NCBI GenBank assembly: GCA_047967505.1
Contig: CM106538.1
DNA length: 64,000 nucleotides
Reading direction: 5' to 3' (one strand)
From: Dipteris shenzhenensis
Taxonomy: Eukaryota; Polypodiophyta; Polypodiopsida; Gleicheniales
Under the pieces are notes generated by a model that saw nothing but the letters and a program-made list of their open reading frames with translations, did no database searches and had not been told where the DNA came from. Position 1 is the first letter of the stretch. The number at the start of each line of letters is the position of its first letter. Position numbers and translations under genes: made by a program. Shown here in pieces: positions 1 through 11,835 of the stretch.

Positions 1-1
1 T

Positions 2-660
2 CTAGAAATTCTTACAGATCATGGACCAGCCTTTAGGAAGAATGTACTGCAAATTTTATTATCTAAGCTATCTGTGAAGCACAGATTCTCTTCTACTTAT
101 TATCCTCAATCCAGTGGTAGAGTGGAAAAGACCAATGGTATTTTGTGTAATATCATAGCTAAAATTAATCAAAATACTCTCAATTGGAGAGGGAAAAGTG
201 GCTGCCCTTTGCCTTATGGGCTTACCATACTACACACAAAGTAGCTGCAGGTTTTACTCCTTTTCATTTAGTGTACAGGACAGAAGCAATCCTTCCAATT
301 GAATTGGAACTGACTACTCTGAACATAGTAGCAGGACATGATTTGGATGAAACAAGGGCAAATGTAGCCAGATTATTTGCTTTGGAGAAGTTGGATGAGC
401 AAAGGCAGGAAGCAATGCTTCTGATGAGGCTCAGCAAAGAGCCATGAAGGCCAGGTTGGATGATCAGTTAAAATCTGAAGTTTTTACAGAAGGGAGTTTA
501 GTCTTAAATATGATAACCGGTTGGATCATCGGTTAGAAAAAAAGTTTTTGGTAAGATGGGAATGACCTTTTTTCGTCACAAAAGTGTAATGCCAATGGTA
601 CTTATGATTTGCAAGAGTGATTTAAGGTGAGGCAAGATATCTGACAATGCTGAAATGTGA
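2..660 (+). pseudogene. Ty3/gypsy integrase, C-terminal half (truncated at window edge)
   Basis: Remnant of the integrase of a Ty3/gypsy retrotransposon, which inserts element cDNA into nuclear DNA. Frame 2 starts inside the catalytic core with ILTDHGPAF and continues through YYPQSSGRVEKTNG, equivalent to the second catalytic Asp (TDHG) and the H/YPQ..G..E block with the final Glu. A one-base shift near 185-195 moves the frame to one reading KWLPFALWAYHTTHK and TPFHLVYRTEAILPIE, the standard post-core gypsy signature. A decayed GPY/F-type tail follows at about 547-612 (FLVRWE, stop, PFFVTK, then NGTYDL). The N-terminal zinc-binding part lies outside the window. At least one frameshift and several stops make it non-functional. 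The family call is secure from these motifs; the lineage within gypsy is not resolved. Confidence 0.9.
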
Positions 661-746
661 GTCTTCAGCTAACTTTGGAGGACTTATGCAGTCTTGTGAG
701 TTGCTGGTTTTGTTCTTGGCTGCCAAATCTGTGTATATTCTTGGCA

Positions 747-761
747 GCCAAGAGGGAGAAA
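747..761 (+). other. Polypurine tract of the gypsy element
   Basis: Purine run agagggagaaa directly before a TG dinucleotide, about 90 to 140 bases after the last recognisable integrase codons. This is where plus-strand DNA synthesis is primed in LTR retrotransposons and marks the start of the 3' LTR. Confidence 0.55.
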
Positions 762-1400
762 TGTTATATGAAAACTTTGTCTTTTGCAAAAGTCTGAAAA
801 TAGGTAGCTCATGTAACCCCCTCCACTACGGAGTCCAGAGGAGGTGGGGTGTAGAAAGAGCTTTCAAATGCAACTGTTCCCATGCAAATCAGGTAAAGGG
901 TCGTGGAGATATGCAATTAAAAGGAACTATGTTGGGCCAAACACCCATGTATGGGGGGGTAGAGTGATTAGCACAAATATAGGGGCGATGTGTCAGTGTT
1001 GACTTCTGGTCAACTTTGAGAAATCCAGAGAGTTGGAGATAAGGAGTTTCTATACTCGGAATTTGATGAGCTATGCCTAAAGGGTGAGGATCTGTTTTTC
1101 AAAAAGCAAGGAAGCTCTTCCGTGGAGTGAAATAAAAAAGAATGGCGTTGGCTTTCTGGTTTTCGATCACCTATGCTCTCCTTCACCCCTGCTTTCATGA
1201 ACACCCAAAAAAAAAGGTCGTCTCACACCATTCGTTGTAATACCAAAAGGGTTTAGGCAAAATTTCCAGTCGACCTCTGGGTTCTCTTTTACCTGTTGAT
1301 TTATTTGGCTCACCCTGTCTACCTCTATTCAACTCGCCTAACAAGGCAGGAAATGATGTCGTGTACACAAAAAAGCCTTGAGCTGACAAACACCTTTTAC
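762..1400 (+). repeat. Probable 3' LTR of the gypsy element
   Basis: Starts TGTTATATG immediately after the polypurine tract and shows no coding similarity. The 5' copy is outside the window, so the boundary can be set only by the tract on the left. The right end, which should be CA, is uncertain and was placed where sequence character changes near 1400. Open stretches inside it encode nothing recognisable. Confidence 0.5.
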
Positions 1401-1412
1401 AACACAGTCATA

Positions 1413-1890
1413 ATGCCATGCCCATGTCTACATTTTTTTACGGCATTGGATTTTCCAGGTGACGAGTCCAGCTAAAGGACTGGGATTTCCCTGTGCACAA
1501 ATGCCCTATATGGCCACCTTCAACCATCTAAAAAACATGCATAAAGAACAAAGTCGGAATCCTGGCTAGAAACAGAAAGCAAAAACATGTAGCAGCAACA
1601 TGAACAGGAGCAGCAGTTGTATGAACTTACCCTTCATTAGGTAAACAAAGGAACATCCAGTGGGCCTCCGTGCAAAATAAGCCTTCAGTTGACACACCCA
1701 TGATACCTCTTCCATGTCTACATAATTTAATGCATTCAGGTGACAAGTCCATCTAAAGGACTTGGATTTCCCAGTGCACAAATCCCCTGTATGCCCAGCT
1801 CCACCACTCTCAAGAATCACTGATAGAGATGATGAAAAAAATCACATAACAAACAACCCTAGCTAGGAACTGAAAGAAAAAATTGTGTCA
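1413..1890. repeat. Diverged tandem duplication, unit about 281 bp
   Basis: Two copies, roughly 1413-1590 and 1694-1888. Both contain a 'catgtctacat' stretch, then a block reading ggtgac-agtcca-ctaaaggact, 'gtgcacaaat', and a final 'gaa-tgaaag-aaaa' block. The first block is offset by 281 bases and the last by about 297, so small indels have accumulated. No coding potential is shared between copies. Confidence 0.7.
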
Positions 1891-3015
1891 TCTTCAATAC
1901 CCTGCTATCATGTGAAACAATGTCTTGCTCGTGGTTATATGTTACGACCTTCATACGTGCTGCACACAGCTATACAAGAAGACCATAAAGCCTTAATAGA
2001 GGCTCTGACAACTAGACTAGGCATTGGCCCCTCCTCGTACCGTGAGGGCATTATATACACATTCCTCAAGATTGGTTGGCTCCAACACCTGAATCTTCAA
2101 ATTGGATTCGCTTCAGTAACTACTATTGATTATAGGGATTTCCTCTATTTTAGCATTTTTCATGTTTCATGTGTAGCAAGCCCCCCTACCATAAACGTTT
2201 TGATCCCTCTCTTTTCAATGTCTACGTAGACTTGTAAAATCCCTCCAGTTATATATATGAGAAGACTGGTAGTAGAGAAATGGATCAAATTAAAAATCAA
2301 GAAAGAACATATTGTATAATAGAGTTTTCATATGACATTGTGCAAGACCTACCATACATTGACTGGCCATCCTGTCCTCAGAAAGTGCAAGACAACTGTT
2401 GATCATCCTACTTGACATGACTTACATGTGAGAATCAAACAGTTCATTGGTTGTATAGGTAGTTCCCATTTTCAACTACATTATAGTCATACAGAAGAAA
2501 AGTGCTGCAATGCAGAAACAGATTGATGGACTTCTGATAGCCTATAAGCAACGATCTAAGAACATATAGAAATCTTTTAAGAATCTCCATTTTATAAAGT
2601 GGATAAAATTTGAAAGGCCATGAGGGGGTTCCCTGACATAAAGATTAATCTGACAGGATTTATTGTCTTCAATGCCTGCCACCTTCAAGAATGCGAACGC
2701 TCAAAACCAATCTTGGGACGTTTTTAATACAGTTCAGGTAGCTGGAATCTCCTTAAAACTTCCATGAAGACAAGGTTATCGGAACAAGTTTTTTGTCAAA
2801 CTCCTCGTACTGGCTTACATATCTCCTGATGAGACCATACAGTTCCTAACACTGCCTTCAATCTAATTACTCAATGAAATGATTGATGGCATGGGGGCTT
2901 CTGCCGACATGGATTCATGAGAATTATACCCATGGAAGGTAGTCAACTGAAGCTTGGTGAATGGTGACCTCTCACTTTCTTTCTTTTTTGGCAAAAGCAC
3001 TAAGCAGTCCATATG
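1891..3015. other. No recognisable gene
   Basis: A+T-rich sequence. Short open stretches such as 1885-2229 have no recognisable motif and no similarity between frames. I see no RNA gene or element termini here. Confidence 0.4.
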
Positions 3016-3019
3016 AAGT

Positions 3020-3360
3020 TTGTTCTGCCGTCTCTGTTTCGTCCTGCATATGGGGATTCATTTTGTGGGACTAAATTTGCTGCAGAAATTTCAAAAAGCT
3101 ATAGGTTTGCTCAGCCTTAATCTTGACAAGGCTTATGACCTCCTTAGTTGGGACTTCGTTCTTGAGATGTTTTGGAAGATCAGGCTTGGCCCTAGATTTT
3201 TGCAGATGATGATAGTAATGGAGCTGTCTCAATCAATATTGATATTGTTGGTTCTTCAACCTTATGACAATCTGTTCATCATTGCACCTCTTCTGTTCGC
3301 TGCTGGAGTGCTTTGGCATGGTTATTTGCTCGTGGCCCAGTTGAGGGTCTCACTTTAGGC
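3020..3360 (+). pseudogene. LINE (L1-type) reverse transcriptase fragment
   Basis: A scrap of the palm domain of a non-LTR retrotransposon reverse transcriptase. The diagnostic stretch is LSLNLDKAYDLLSWDFVLEM followed by LGPRFLQMM, matching the L1 motif D-DKAYD-W-FL that carries the first catalytic Asp. Downstream, IIAPLLFA resembles the degraded PLSPLLF motif. The YADD box and the rest of ORF2 are not recognisable. The open stretch that follows (3434-3694) has no assignable domain. Confidence 0.75.
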
Positions 3361-3984
3361 TGGGGGGCAGCTACTTTCTCAATTATTTGCCGCTAATCAA
3401 CTGTTTCCATTGGACTAAAAAGTTACGCTGAATATGCTTCTGACTGGAAGTCTAAGAAACAGCGAGGAGAAAGAAAAGGCTACTTGGATTGAGGTGGACC
3501 CCAGACTGCAGCAGTGGATTCAGAAGTACTGCTTCTCGGTGGTAATTTGGCCAGTGGCACTGCCTAAGTGGCAAGATGCATTATTCTCAGTTCCTGTTAG
3601 GATAGGCACTTTTGTCATTAAGCTTAGACGAGAAAGCGACGGGAATGTGCAGACGCCCCTTCCAGTCATCCTTTTTTTATGGGTTCATGGTTGAGCAAAG
3701 CTGCCCCCGAAGCTGCCTTCTTGCAGCTAGCCAGCGCTTGCAAGCTCAATAACCTAGGCATTGCCCACAGCGTTGACATTTAGGACCCGCTGTCATATGC
3801 ATCGGTGCTACGTGTGATCCTAGTTGGGTGGTCGTCCTTTATGAGTCCTATAACAGCTAACCATTCCAAGAACAAGATGAACTCAATTCTATGGAACAAT
3901 TTCAGAGATGCAAATTAGATAAAGATGGTCACAGGTTCGATTAGCAAGGCTGCTTCAATAAAGCAAGGAATTGAAAACATGGAT
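3361..3984. other. Unrecognised segment after the LINE scrap
   Basis: Contains an open stretch at 3434-3694 (plus strand) of 86 codons without recognisable motifs. CpG dinucleotides become visibly more frequent from about 3600 onward than in the flanking transposon remains. Confidence 0.3.
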
Positions 3985-3988
3985 TTAC

Positions 3989-4194
3989 CATATCACTCGT
4001 TGTCGACTTAGCAAAAAACCTTCAAAGCCACGATGAAGAAAATTCAAATTCGGATGCTCAGTTTTTCTGACATTGCTGAGAAACTTTGATGAATGGATTC
4101 CGCCATATGGTGGAAGCTCGACACATTTTTGGGCTGCCACAGACTGACTTGCGGATGTGATATGTGAGCCAGAAGCCCGAATTCGTCGGTTCAT
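3989..4194 (-). CDS. Candidate first exon, possibly organelle-targeted (speculative)
   Basis: I do not recognise the product. On the minus strand an open frame runs 4260 to 3985. An internal Met at 4194 gives a basic, Ser- and Arg-containing start, MNRRIRASGSHITSASQSVA, that resembles a mitochondrial presequence with no acidic residue in its first 20 positions. The frame meets a GT-type splice donor (ATATG then GTAAAT) at 3989/3988 just before a stop, as an exon would. The exon lies in a CpG-richer patch beside pyrimidine microsatellites typical of plant 5' regions. No second exon was identified downstream, so this may be chance. It could equally be unrelated single-copy sequence. Confidence 0.2.
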
Positions 4195-4918
4195 AGAAGC
4201 AATAGTGGAACTACAGAAATAAGACGGTCTGGACAGTATAACGAATGCTGGAGGTGACACTCAGCCTTGCCGTATCCGGCATCATAAACAAAGACGCATC
4301 TTCAAACAGGCTACTATGCTCTACTAAACTTCCCCGCGATCATGAATTCCAAGCCTTGAGAGTTGAAATTTGAGGAGATCAATTGAGCAAGTAACATAAT
4401 CAAAGGCCTCATTCTTCCTTGCGACAGTCTGTTGAACGCACCTATGGGATTTACGCAGATCCGCAATTCAACCGAAACGCAAAATTCATGTGGGCTCCAA
4501 TTTGACGAGCGACTGCTGCGTCTGATCATGGGTACCACCCCCCCGAAGACTGCTTCGAGTGAACTCTTAAACACTCTTAAGTTTGCTCTATTGTCTGCTG
4601 CTTTCGACAACGAGCTGCAGAACCGTGCATGGGGTACGAGCAACAGAGCGGGATTCGAGCATGTGGGCAACGAAAATCAAGGCAGCAAATTGGAGGGGCG
4701 GGGGGGGGAGATTGACAGGGGAAGATGGCGGAAATGATGGTGGGTAGGGGCAGGAATGGCGAGCAGCTTTGCTACGCCGATCGCCACTGGGAAGGACGCC
4801 GTGCGATGTCAGCGCACTGCTGTGAGAGTATGCACGTTGCGAGCAGGGAGAGTGCCCATTCTGGCGTGTACCCTCTCTGGCGATCACACCACCCCTGCCT
4901 CCTTCGCTCCCCCCCTCC

Positions 4919-4920
<2 letters not shown>

Positions 4921-4968
<48 letters not shown>

Positions 4969-4970
4969 GC
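4921..4970. repeat. (CT)n-(CA)n microsatellite
   Basis: About 17 CT units passing directly into about 6 CA units. Such pyrimidine tracts are common in plant 5' untranslated regions. The long SLSLSL and ERERER open frames over it are products of the repeat. Confidence 0.95.
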
Positions 4971-5058
4971 ACTCCAAGCCGTCTATCAGGAGCTCATGGG
5001 CTATTTCCCTACTCAATCGCCAGTTCAGCTCCTAGCTAACCGATCGATCTCGGCAAAA

Positions 5059-5090
5059 CTCTCTCTCTCTCTGTCTCTCTCTCGCGCGCG
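5059..5090. repeat. (CT)n microsatellite ending in CG alternation
   Basis: Interrupted CT run followed by cgcgcgcg. Confidence 0.9.
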
Positions 5091-5289
5091 AACACACTTT
5101 TCGCATACTTTCTCCTTCTCTCGCAGAACAAAATGAGAACTTACGATTTGATTCAGCTGGAGGCGCACTACTAAACCAGCGTCTCCAGAGCTGTTGTCGA
5201 TGTCGATGCATGCATGCGTCTCATGGCCAGCCGCGCACGCACGCAATCGGCGTGTGCATGCTCAGCATCACCGCGAACGTCGTTACGTT

Positions 5290-5312
5290 TCTCTCTCTCT
5301 CTCTCTCTCTCT
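5290..5312. repeat. (CT)n microsatellite
   Basis: About 11 uninterrupted CT units. Confidence 0.95.
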
Positions 5313-5417
5313 GCAACTCCCCTCTCTCTCCTCCCTCGCACCTTTCTTACCTTCTCTCGTTGCGGAATCCCTCAGTAAAAACCTCTTGCTTTGCTTCCTG
5401 TCGTGCCAGGGTTAAAT

Positions 5418-5449
5418 GCGCGCGCGCGCGCGCGCTCTCTCTCTCTCTC
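5418..5449. repeat. (CG)n-(CT)n microsatellite
   Basis: A run of about eight CG/GC units (5418-5434) passes into CT units (5434-5449). Uninterrupted alternating CG is rare in methylated plant repeats because methyl-CpG is lost by deamination, so its survival fits an unmethylated region. It could adopt Z-DNA. Confidence 0.95.
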
Positions 5450-5636
5450 CCCAAAACTGCTCAATTTTGTCTTCTTCCGACAGCCTCGCGCTCACCAGTC
5501 CCGGTTGAGCATCGCGACCCCGACGTACACTTAATTCAAAGACCCAAGTCGTCTCCTGCACGATCTGCCCTCGCCACTCTGGTCAATCAAGCGCAAAAGC
5601 TTCAAACCACACGAAGAAAAGCCCCCCGCTGAGAAG

Positions 5637-5812
5637 CAGATTCTCCCAGCTAGATTACAAACTTTACCACCGAATTCTACAGCGAAAGCCAGCGGGATCG
5701 CGATTCCCGAGGGAGAAAGGGCTTCTGCTAAGCCGATTCTACAAGCTAGATTACGAAGAGTAACACCGAATTGTTCAGGGAATGACACAAAACGGTCCGC
5801 GATTCCCACAAC
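5637..5812. repeat. Imperfect tandem repeat, unit about 96 bp
   Basis: Two copies, about 5639-5710 and 5735-5810. Shared blocks are 'gattct', 'agctagattac', 'accaccgaatt/acaccgaatt' and 'cgcgattccc'. Offset grows from 96 to 99 bases along the unit. On the minus strand it lies in an open frame of 111 codons (5866 to 5531) that reads through both copies but has no recognisable domain. Confidence 0.75.
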
Positions 5813-6355
5813 GGGATGTGGACTGCGAGCAAAAAGAAGGCAAACTGTGGTAGAATATCCACGCAAATCTTACTCTCACTTGCTCTCCGTATCGAGCGGC
5901 GTACCGCCCGGTAGGCGGCAACACCCCCTCCCGTGGCCCCCTTCCCCCCCTGCATATGACTACCCTCTGCCATTCTGACGTGCCTGTCATCCGGTCCCCC
6001 TACCGCCCCCCCCGGTCACTCCCTCTTTATACATATTCCTTTAATTTTTATTATTATATAATAATTGTTCCCCTTTTTTTCCCCCAAATCCAACGCTATT
6101 CAATTTTCCATGCATGCATTCATGTATGCATCTCATTCTCCACGTGCATCCCAATCCCCTCATTCCCTCGCCACCATCATCATTACATGAGCTCCTGACC
6201 ACATCCTCATTTCTCTCCCCCCGGTCGCGCATGCATGCATCACATGTATGCCCATGAAGCAATCTCCCCCCGTCCTTTAGGTTATATCGCTTGGAAAGCA
6301 CCCTTCTTGGTTCGCCAATCGAACCAACCATCATAATGATCGTGGCCCATAAGCC

Positions 6356-6667
6356 ATGCCAGTCAGACATGCAATCCCAAAAAATTTTAACAGGGTATTT
6401 TCTCAAGCACCCACAAAGGTTGTTAAAGTTTTCCAACATCCAAAGACTAACTACTTCACCAATTTAATAAGATATTTTATTGAGAATGCACCAAGCTCTT
6501 TGAAGGTTGCCAACAGACTCCCAACCAAGCTAATGTCACAAGTGGACCTTGGGACTCGTGCTTTGATGGACATTGCACTCATGTCCCACATCGTGCATAA
6601 CCCATTGGGACCAAGGGACAAGGTCTATGATTTAAAAAAATTTAAACCTACCTTTAGGGCCGTATGA
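6356..6667 (+). CDS. Unrecognised open frame, 103 codons
   Basis: Begins MPVRHAIPKNFNRVF and has an even, non-repetitive composition, unlike most open stretches here. It is followed within 100 bases by a run of C and an A-rich tract. No domain is recognised. It may be a retrotransposon gag scrap or chance. Its edge position at the end of the CpG-richer patch is the only contextual hint. Confidence 0.15.
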   Translation: MPVRHAIPKNFNRVFSQAPTKVVKVFQHPKTNYFTNLIRYFIENAPSSLKVANRLPTKLMSQVDLGTRALMDIALMSHIVHNPLGPRDKVYDLKKFKPTFRAV

Positions 6668-6669
6668 AC

Positions 6670-8400
6670 TTGAAGTTGTTGGTTTGCCCTCTCTAAGAGT
6701 CTAGACTCACGTAAAGTAGGTGCATGGAGGATGATAGGTACCAGAAACACACCCAATCTCTACCCCGCTTTAAGTGAGTACCCCCCCCCAACAAAAAGAA
6801 AGAAAGAAAGTGATAGAGATTTCGATTATATTCTTTGGTGGCTCTTCCTTTCCTTTTATCCCTATGGTTGGTTTGACCTACTCTTTCAGGTGCCTATGTA
6901 GGGTATGTTGCCTTTTTTTGGAATAATAAATATCTATACGTGTATCTTAGTGCCCCCTCAATGTGTGCACTCTAAATCCTCTACTTCATTATTATTTGGG
7001 GTCCCTCTTACTCCTTTAAAAAAATTAGATAAACTACCTAATTATATTAAAGGGTGTGGTGAGCCCCGGCAAAATAGGATCCCTCTTACTCTTACTCCTT
7101 ACTTCCCCTCTATCTCTACTAATTCGTACTTTTTTAAATGGCTTAAGGGAGCTATTATTATATCGCTCTTATTTAGGATCCCTATTATTCTTATAATGTT
7201 TTTTACCTTTTAAAGCACTTACTATGTATGCCTCTTCTTGAGAATCTAGTTCTCAATGTGTAGCATCAAGTTGTATCATCATTTTACCCCTTTTAATTCT
7301 TATAAAATGACAATACGTTACTATAGATTGTCAATTTTTGCATCACTCACATGGTCTTGGCATTTGCTATTAGCCTCAAGGAACTATGACTTAATAGCTC
7401 CTTATGGACAGTTCCCATATCAACCTAAGGGTCAACAAGCTCAAGTTCGTAGACTTTTGTCACAACCTTTGTTTGAAAACATCTTCAAAGCCAATTGTCA
7501 CAGTAATATAAAACATTCAAATATTCATCGCTACATCTTTGAAATTCTGTGTGGTTCCCATCTTCTCTTATATTATTTTTCCACCCTCTCAAAGCTTTCC
7601 CCAACATTTTGCTAAAGGCACTATGTAGGGCATGATGGCACTACAACCTTTCTTCTTGCCTTCCTCACCATCCACACCTTTAACCAATCTATCTTCCTCC
7701 CTACCTACTCATGTAAATACTTCTTCCTTCTCATTTTATGTTTTTCCTCCCCTTTGTCATATCCATCATCTCTACAAAACTTTCTTTGCCCCCACCCCCC
7801 TTCATAGCACCCCTATCTTCTTCACGTGTTCTCACACAAAAGGCAACAAATGACTTTTACTTTAAGATCCATTCACATGCTTAGGCACTCATGACATATA
7901 TGATGTGCCTGAATCATCTTATAATAATATGTGTTATTTGGACGATTATCATAGATGTATTGCTTTATAATAATATTTTAAGAAATGGGTGGAATACACA
8001 CATGACAATTGAGCTACTTTCACCACTTCTTTTCGCAATTCTACCTTGTTTGTAGGAGTCAACCCATTTATTGCTCTCCACGTTTCTTGAGACGTAATGC
8101 CAAATGATATGGTTGTAATCCATTCAACAATATACATTTCTATTATTGGCTTCTCTATCTCCTATTAAGCTTTGCTTGACATGTAAAATTATTATGTGTG
8201 AGGCATCATTTTTTGCGTTATGGAGAGTTTCTCCTATATCTTCATTAAAAGCAAGCTCCCATATCGAGTTGAATCCCTCTAATTATTCAAACTTCACGAA
8301 ATTTGTATATGAACATTAGAATGGGATAGCCTTTTGAGGAAGTCCAACTTCCATTGTAGTAAGATATTGTGTAGCGCATACAATATTGTGTGTACTCGCA
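6670..8400. other. No recognisable gene (A+T-rich)
   Basis: Includes homopolymer C and AAAG-type runs around 6781-6810 and several short open frames without motifs (7256-7615, 7632-7853, 7949-8137). Confidence 0.4.
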
Positions 8401-8408
8401 TGCACGCA

Positions 8409-8411
<3 letters not shown>

Positions 8412-8448
<37 letters not shown>
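8412..8448. repeat. (GA)n microsatellite
   Basis: About 18 perfect GA units after a cacgcacacg stretch. Confidence 0.95.
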
Positions 8449-8450
<2 letters not shown>

Positions 8451-9376
8451 CTAGTTTACTTTTGGTCCTTAATGACATGTTAGACCCCTCACAACAATAG
8501 ATCATTTGTATGTTTGGTCAAGTTTAATTTTGCAATTATTGTGGACTTTGCTCTCACATGAATCTAATAGCTAGAATATTATAGATGTTTTGTGACTGAT
8601 GCTTTACACATGGGTAATTTGGTCACGAACAACATTGTAAAATCATATGGTTGAGTCCATATCTCCTTCTAGTGCTAAAGATAATAACGAGAAAGGCCAC
8701 AAGCCTTGTTAAAAATTGAAATGTTGAATATGCTAGTACAAAATAATGAATATAGTTACATTATACTATAGTTGAATGTGTGTACACAATTTCAAAATAT
8801 AAGCATGGAAAATAAACATATGATTTGTGAAGGTTTTTCCATAGGCCATTACATGTACATCTTTCCCTCACATGCAATGGAGACCAAAGTTTGAATTTTT
8901 CTTTAAGGTGAGTTGACTAGCATAGAAAATTACACGTCTATGACACAATCGTAATATGTCTCACTCTATTCTAGGACATGATGTATACGAAGTTCTAATC
9001 AACACATGATGATATCCTAGCTTTTTGGTATGAAGTCCATAGTAGATTGGAACCACACTTGGTTTCATACAACTTTTGATGGATGAGTAAAGTGATGATG
9101 TTGGAATGGAGCATACACAAAGCATGTGAATTTTACAAAATTAAAAAATGCCATGAGGCTCTACCATTCCTTTTAGCAAAAAAGTAAAAGTTACAAACAC
9201 CATTAACGGTTTAATCACAAAGAAAAAAGGAACTTATATTCATCTCTTACCATATTAAACGCTAAAAGGTCAAGCGAGATAGCAAGATATATGCAACCAT
9301 GATATGGTGATAGAGAGTATACCTATTTGAACCATGATATGTAATGTATTAATACATGATTGGCCCTCTAATGGGG

Positions 9377-9592
9377 GAAAGAGTGCACCCTTATGAAATT
9401 CTTTTAGGCATTGGCCATTATGTAAAAGATTTACAAAAATAGGGGAAGGGCAATAAGATGCATGCATAAAGTGACAAGATCCTCGACCTCTTACAAAGGA
9501 AGGAGTGCATGCTCATGAGATATCTTTTGCTATTAGCGACTATGAAAGAATGAGAGACAGAGGGGAAGGGGGGGGCAAGATGAATGCATGCA
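9377..9592. repeat. Diverged tandem duplication, unit about 122 bp
   Basis: Copies at 9377-9466 and 9499-9590. Shared order: gaa-gagtgca, a Y-rich block around 'tctttt', 'aggggaaggg', 'caagatg/aagatg' and 'atgcatgca'. Non-coding. Confidence 0.65.
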
Positions 9593-11028
9593 AGGAGGAA
9601 AATGGGAAAATGCATCATGATGTATAAGGGGAGATGTCCCCTCATTTTGGCCCCTAGAGATCTAGCCTCCAACTTGCAACTTCCCATTTCAGCCAACCTT
9701 CACACTTGAAGATCTACAAGTCTAACATTTAGTGCACTCTAAATATAATATCAAAGTACTTTAAATTTATCCATCAATGAATTATGATTTTGGCAATTGC
9801 AAGAATAGAAATGAGTGTAGATAGGGATCAAACATACCCATATGCATGGTATTAAATCAATGATGTTTGCCAAGTAAATTGTTCATTAAATGTTATTTAT
9901 ACTTTAAAATTCAAAAGGTGGAATTCATTCAAGTATTTTGATTCAACTCCACCTTCAAATTTTAATTCATCATCCTCCATATGCTTTGTGGGGAGAATCC
10001 CTTAATTAAAAGTCTTTAAGTTTTCTAACATCATAAGTTTTGCAACTTTTTGGAGTAGATGGAAATCATAACTAATATGATGAAGGATGTTCATTTTGAT
10101 AAATTACCTTGGTTACTTAGAAAAGTTCATAATACTAGACAACTAGATTGACATAATAGAAATACATTGGATATTTTCTATCCTCCTATTGGCTATCTTT
10201 AAGGGTACTAGATCTAAACTTTGTATTGTTCAAGTTCCTTTTGTTTCACTTCGTTTGTTAAGAGGTTTGGGTTCTTTGTATACATTTTTAAAATGTATGA
10301 GGTCCTATTGCAAATCTTTAAACCAAACTTATGAGCATCAAAACTCTAGCCTAAGTCTGTGATAGGATTAGCAAAATTTCTTCTAAATATAATTTCAACC
10401 AGAGATTTACGAGTTAAAAAATCAATAAAAAGATTATGGGCAACGAATATGCAAATATTTATCCCATTGACTAGGTTGGCATGGAATTACTCTCTAAGCT
10501 TTCAAAATTGGCTTCATTTGCAATTTCTCTTAGTCTAAGACCAAATTTTGTTGATGCTAAGTTGTGGAAACTTTTTTTTTAATACATAAGGTCACAAATT
10601 ATTCCTTCCAAATGTGACTTTGAAAACGATTGTCATCGTAAGAAGTGATGTTTTTTGCAGACAATGTAATCTAATATACTAGAAAAAGAATTTGTTAGTC
10701 TCACTTGCAAATAAAGGACCTTTTTTGAAGGCTAATGACAAAGAGAGATCTGATTCCTTCTTGTACTTGCCATATCATTTGGGACAATCTAATTTCATCC
10801 AAGTCCATATATAAGCCCATGCCCATTAAGCTTCTCTAGGTCACGCATGCACAAGGTATGAGACCACCAACATTGTTGGTGGGTGGTGCATTTAGATACA
10901 TAGATCATGGTTACACATGATTATTAGCTTAGATTGATCCGCCAACAAAGCTTTTTCTCTAGAAACAATCTTTGATAATTCTCAACAACCCTGGTTGGGT
11001 TGATAGCTTGACTTCTTTTTCAATATGC

Positions 11029-11083
11029 TCAATATATTTGAAGTTGTCAGTTATCTCAATATATTTGAAGTTGTTAGCTATAT
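11029..11083. repeat. Tandem duplication, 28-bp unit, two copies
   Basis: The phrase ctcaatatatttgaagttgt followed by -ag-tat occurs twice back to back with two base differences. Confidence 0.85.
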
Positions 11084-11486
11084 CTTGTATTTAGGTTTCT
11101 GAGACACCCTTAAGTGTGCAAGATGGATTAACCTCTTTGCGAGTCACAAAAGAGTGCGTAAATACTATATTTGATAGTTTGGAATAAAAGACAAGGTTGG
11201 ACTCAACATAGAGTTGCTTAGCCTCGTTCAAAAAGTTGCAACAACTAGGGAAAAATCGAGCAAGCTTAAGATTTACTCTTAGTTTCAACTCAATTGGCTA
11301 AGATCCCACAAATAGGGCATAAGTTTTATTTTCTATTATGGAAGTTAAGTGATCATGTATGACCCAAGCATGATAGAGATTTGGCATAAACCTACAACCA
11401 TGCAATCATTGTATCTTAAGCATAACTAAATCATGTCTAGAGCATAACTATCCATCGCATCTACTATCTTTGGCCATAAGTCATAT

Positions 11487-11503
11487 GAGAGAGAGAGAGA
11501 GAG
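11487..11503. repeat. (GA)n microsatellite, short
   Basis: About 8 GA units. Confidence 0.9.
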
Positions 11504-11835
11504 TATTATAGTTAATGAAATACTGAAAGGTCTAAAGACTAAAGAAACCAAAATGAGTTTCAATCCAAAAAATATATTAGTTAAGGATTGAGCATCCATC
11601 CTAGCATCCTAGAAGACACTCATGGGCATCAATATGTTAGACTTAAACGAGGATTTTACCAACGTTTGGTTCTAAATTAGGGAATGTACTCTTAGACCTC
11701 AAGACTCTCAAATCCTAGATTCAAACTCCACACTCGTGGGTATGAGTAGATTGTGCCATCGAGATCTTGACTATCCTACATTCATTATAACATTCATTTT
11801 AGGCTTGTAAAAAAGGTAGAGTACCTCCACACCAC

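Larger units (their letters stand above)
3700..6300. other. CpG-richer patch (possible promoter or genic island)
   Basis: By eye this stretch has far more CG dinucleotides (for example cgcgcgc, cgatcgatc, cgaacgtcgttacg) than the transposon remains around it, where CG is scarce. In plant genomes unmethylated genic or promoter DNA keeps CpG while methylated repeats lose it. Several CT/CA tracts lie within. No complete gene could be built from it. One open frame at 4756-5136 (plus) starts MASSFATPIATGKDAVRC, which looks transit-peptide-like, but it runs into the CT repeat. Confidence 0.4.

Noticed and set aside
3920-3950. ggttcgattag as a tRNA B box
   Set aside because: The conserved CC after GGTTCGA is missing and no A box or cloverleaf can be drawn upstream.
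4588-5632. Overlapping open frames with SLSLSL or ERERER runs
   Set aside because: They traverse CT/GA microsatellites and exist in several frames on both strands.
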